From positions 78,899 through 142,898 of the forward strand of contig CAWCPM010000014.1 in the NCBI GenBank assembly GCA_963797565.1: a DNA stretch of 64,000 bases. The letters are read 5' to 3'. Position 1 is the first letter of the stretch. Each line of letters starts with the position of its first letter. This DNA is from JAICYJ01 sp963797565 (GTDB lineage Bacteria; Actinomycetota; Thermoleophilia; Gaiellales; JAICJC01). A program made the translations under genes and the position numbers. Shown in pieces: positions 63,404 through 64,000 of this stretch. Under the pieces are notes generated by a model. The model did no database searches and was not told the DNA's origin. It saw nothing but the letters and a program-made list of their open reading frames with translations.

Positions 63404-64000
63404 TCAGGGCTTGCGTGCGACCAGGATCGCCCATCCCAGCAACGGGCGTTCGTGCTCCAGATAGGCCGCCAGTGAGGCCCGATGACGGTCGCGGATCGCC
63501 GCCGCGTCGGTGTGCGCAGGGTTGGCCGCCAGCCACTCCTCGACCGCCCGCCAGTGCAGGCTTTCGTAGCGGTCCCAATCGTCCTGGCTGGCCGCGATGA
63601 TCCCGGTCAGGCGCAGGCCGGCAGACTCGAGGCGCGCAACCGTCTCGGGTAGGCTCGCGAAGGTCTCACGATCGACCGCGGGCGGCGGCTCCGACCGCCA
63701 GTACGGCTCCCCCAGCGCCAGGTAGCCGCCACGCTTCACGGCCGGGACGAGGGCGCGGGCGGCGTGCTCGATGTGGCCCCAGATGAAGCAGGTGCCGATC
63801 GCCATGGCCACGTCGTAGGAATCCGGCTCCAGGCCGAACCCGGCCGCGTCGGCGGTGCGAACCTCGATCAGCGCCTCCAGGCCCCGCTCCTCGACGCGCG
63901 CACGCGCCTCGGCGGCGAAGCCCTCACGCAGCTCGACGCCGAGGATCCGGCAGCCGAAGGCCTCGGCCAGCACGACCGCCGGGCCCGCCTTGCCACAGCC
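63404..64000 (-). CDS. Class I SAM-dependent methyltransferase, 5'-truncated by window edge
   Basis: 199 residues visible; the start lies beyond base 64000. The first visible residues GCGKAGPA are the SAM-binding motif I, with VELREG after strand 2, DAAGFGLEPDSYDVAMAIG as motifs II/III and LALGEPYW as motif IV. The substrate is unknown. Confidence 0.85.
   Translation of the reverse strand, partial: GCGKAGPAVVLAEAFGCRILGVELREGFAAEARARVEERGLEALIEVRTADAAGFGLEPDSYDVAMAIGTCFIWGHIEHAARALVPAVKRGGYLALGEPYWRSEPPPAVDRETFASLPETVARLESAGLRLTGIIAASQDDWDRYESLHWRAVEEWLAANPAHTDAAAIRDRHRASLAAYLEHERPLLGWAILVARKP

Overview
The window is about 64 kb of very GC-rich bacterial DNA, cut inside a gene at each end. 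Gene content points to Actinomycetota, and my best guess is an environmental Thermoleophilia-like lineage (Gaiellales/Solirubrobacterales). The signs are the conserved polA-rpsA-coaE-uvrB-uvrA neighbourhood, a four-domain S1 protein with an acidic tail, an actinobacterial SOS box at uvrA, Rex, two YbdK-type carboxylate-amine ligases, a membrane pyrophosphatase and amino-acid permeases fused to UspA. The lineage is inference; no 16S gene or marker search supports it. I see no tRNA, rRNA, transposase, phage gene or CRISPR.

Layout. 1-4.4 kb: threonine synthesis (thrB, thrC, divergent hom) with two TrkA-type K+ regulators. 4.4-10.6 kb: two APC permease-UspA fusions, a 52-residue membrane protein and hppA. 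10.7-15.1 kb: mtnP, a DUF1844-like gene, a YbdK ligase, a GT4 glycosyltransferase and rex. 15.2-18.0 kb: tsaE-tsaB-rimI-tsaD-grx (t6A tRNA modification). 18.2-21.3 kb: type 4 uracil-DNA glycosylase and a divergent pantothenate operon (DUF2520 gene, panC, panB). 21.3-24.4 kb: a degraded accessory zone. 24.6-28.1 kb: a flippase/GT2 fusion and a GT-C-like membrane protein. 28.1-38.4 kb: small hydrolases, peptidases, VOC proteins, a kinase-fold protein and a PhoX-like secreted protein. 38.43-38.70 kb: an unusual non-coding array of perfect hairpins bounded by inverted repeats. 38.7-41.5 kb: kinase-fold, Nudix and enoyl-CoA hydratase genes. 41.5-56.2 kb: uvrA, uvrB, coaE, rpsA and polA with small genes between them. 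56.3-64 kb: malic enzyme, glnA, a broken MFS gene, a second YbdK ligase and a methyltransferase.

Expression signals are unusually readable. At least 15 genes or gene remnants have a TAnnnT-like -10 box exactly 6 bases before the start codon, the geometry of leaderless mRNAs. Genes inside operons instead overlap as ATGA or GTGA. Specific sites include a palindromic SOS box over the uvrA -35 position, twin 15-bp palindromes before the malic enzyme gene, a palindrome over the -10 box of one permease gene, and strong hairpins after hppA and the PhoX-like gene.

A second theme is gene decay, or indel error, confined to accessory genes. About nine accessory genes carry single-base frameshifts or deletions (GFA-TPR, GH30-like, PhoX-like, DHFR-like, GNAT, enoyl-CoA hydratase, Nudix, lipoprotein and MFS genes). 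The long housekeeping genes (uvrA, uvrB, polA, hppA, rpsA, glnA and others) are intact. The most novel-looking object is the hairpin array at 38,435-38,699.
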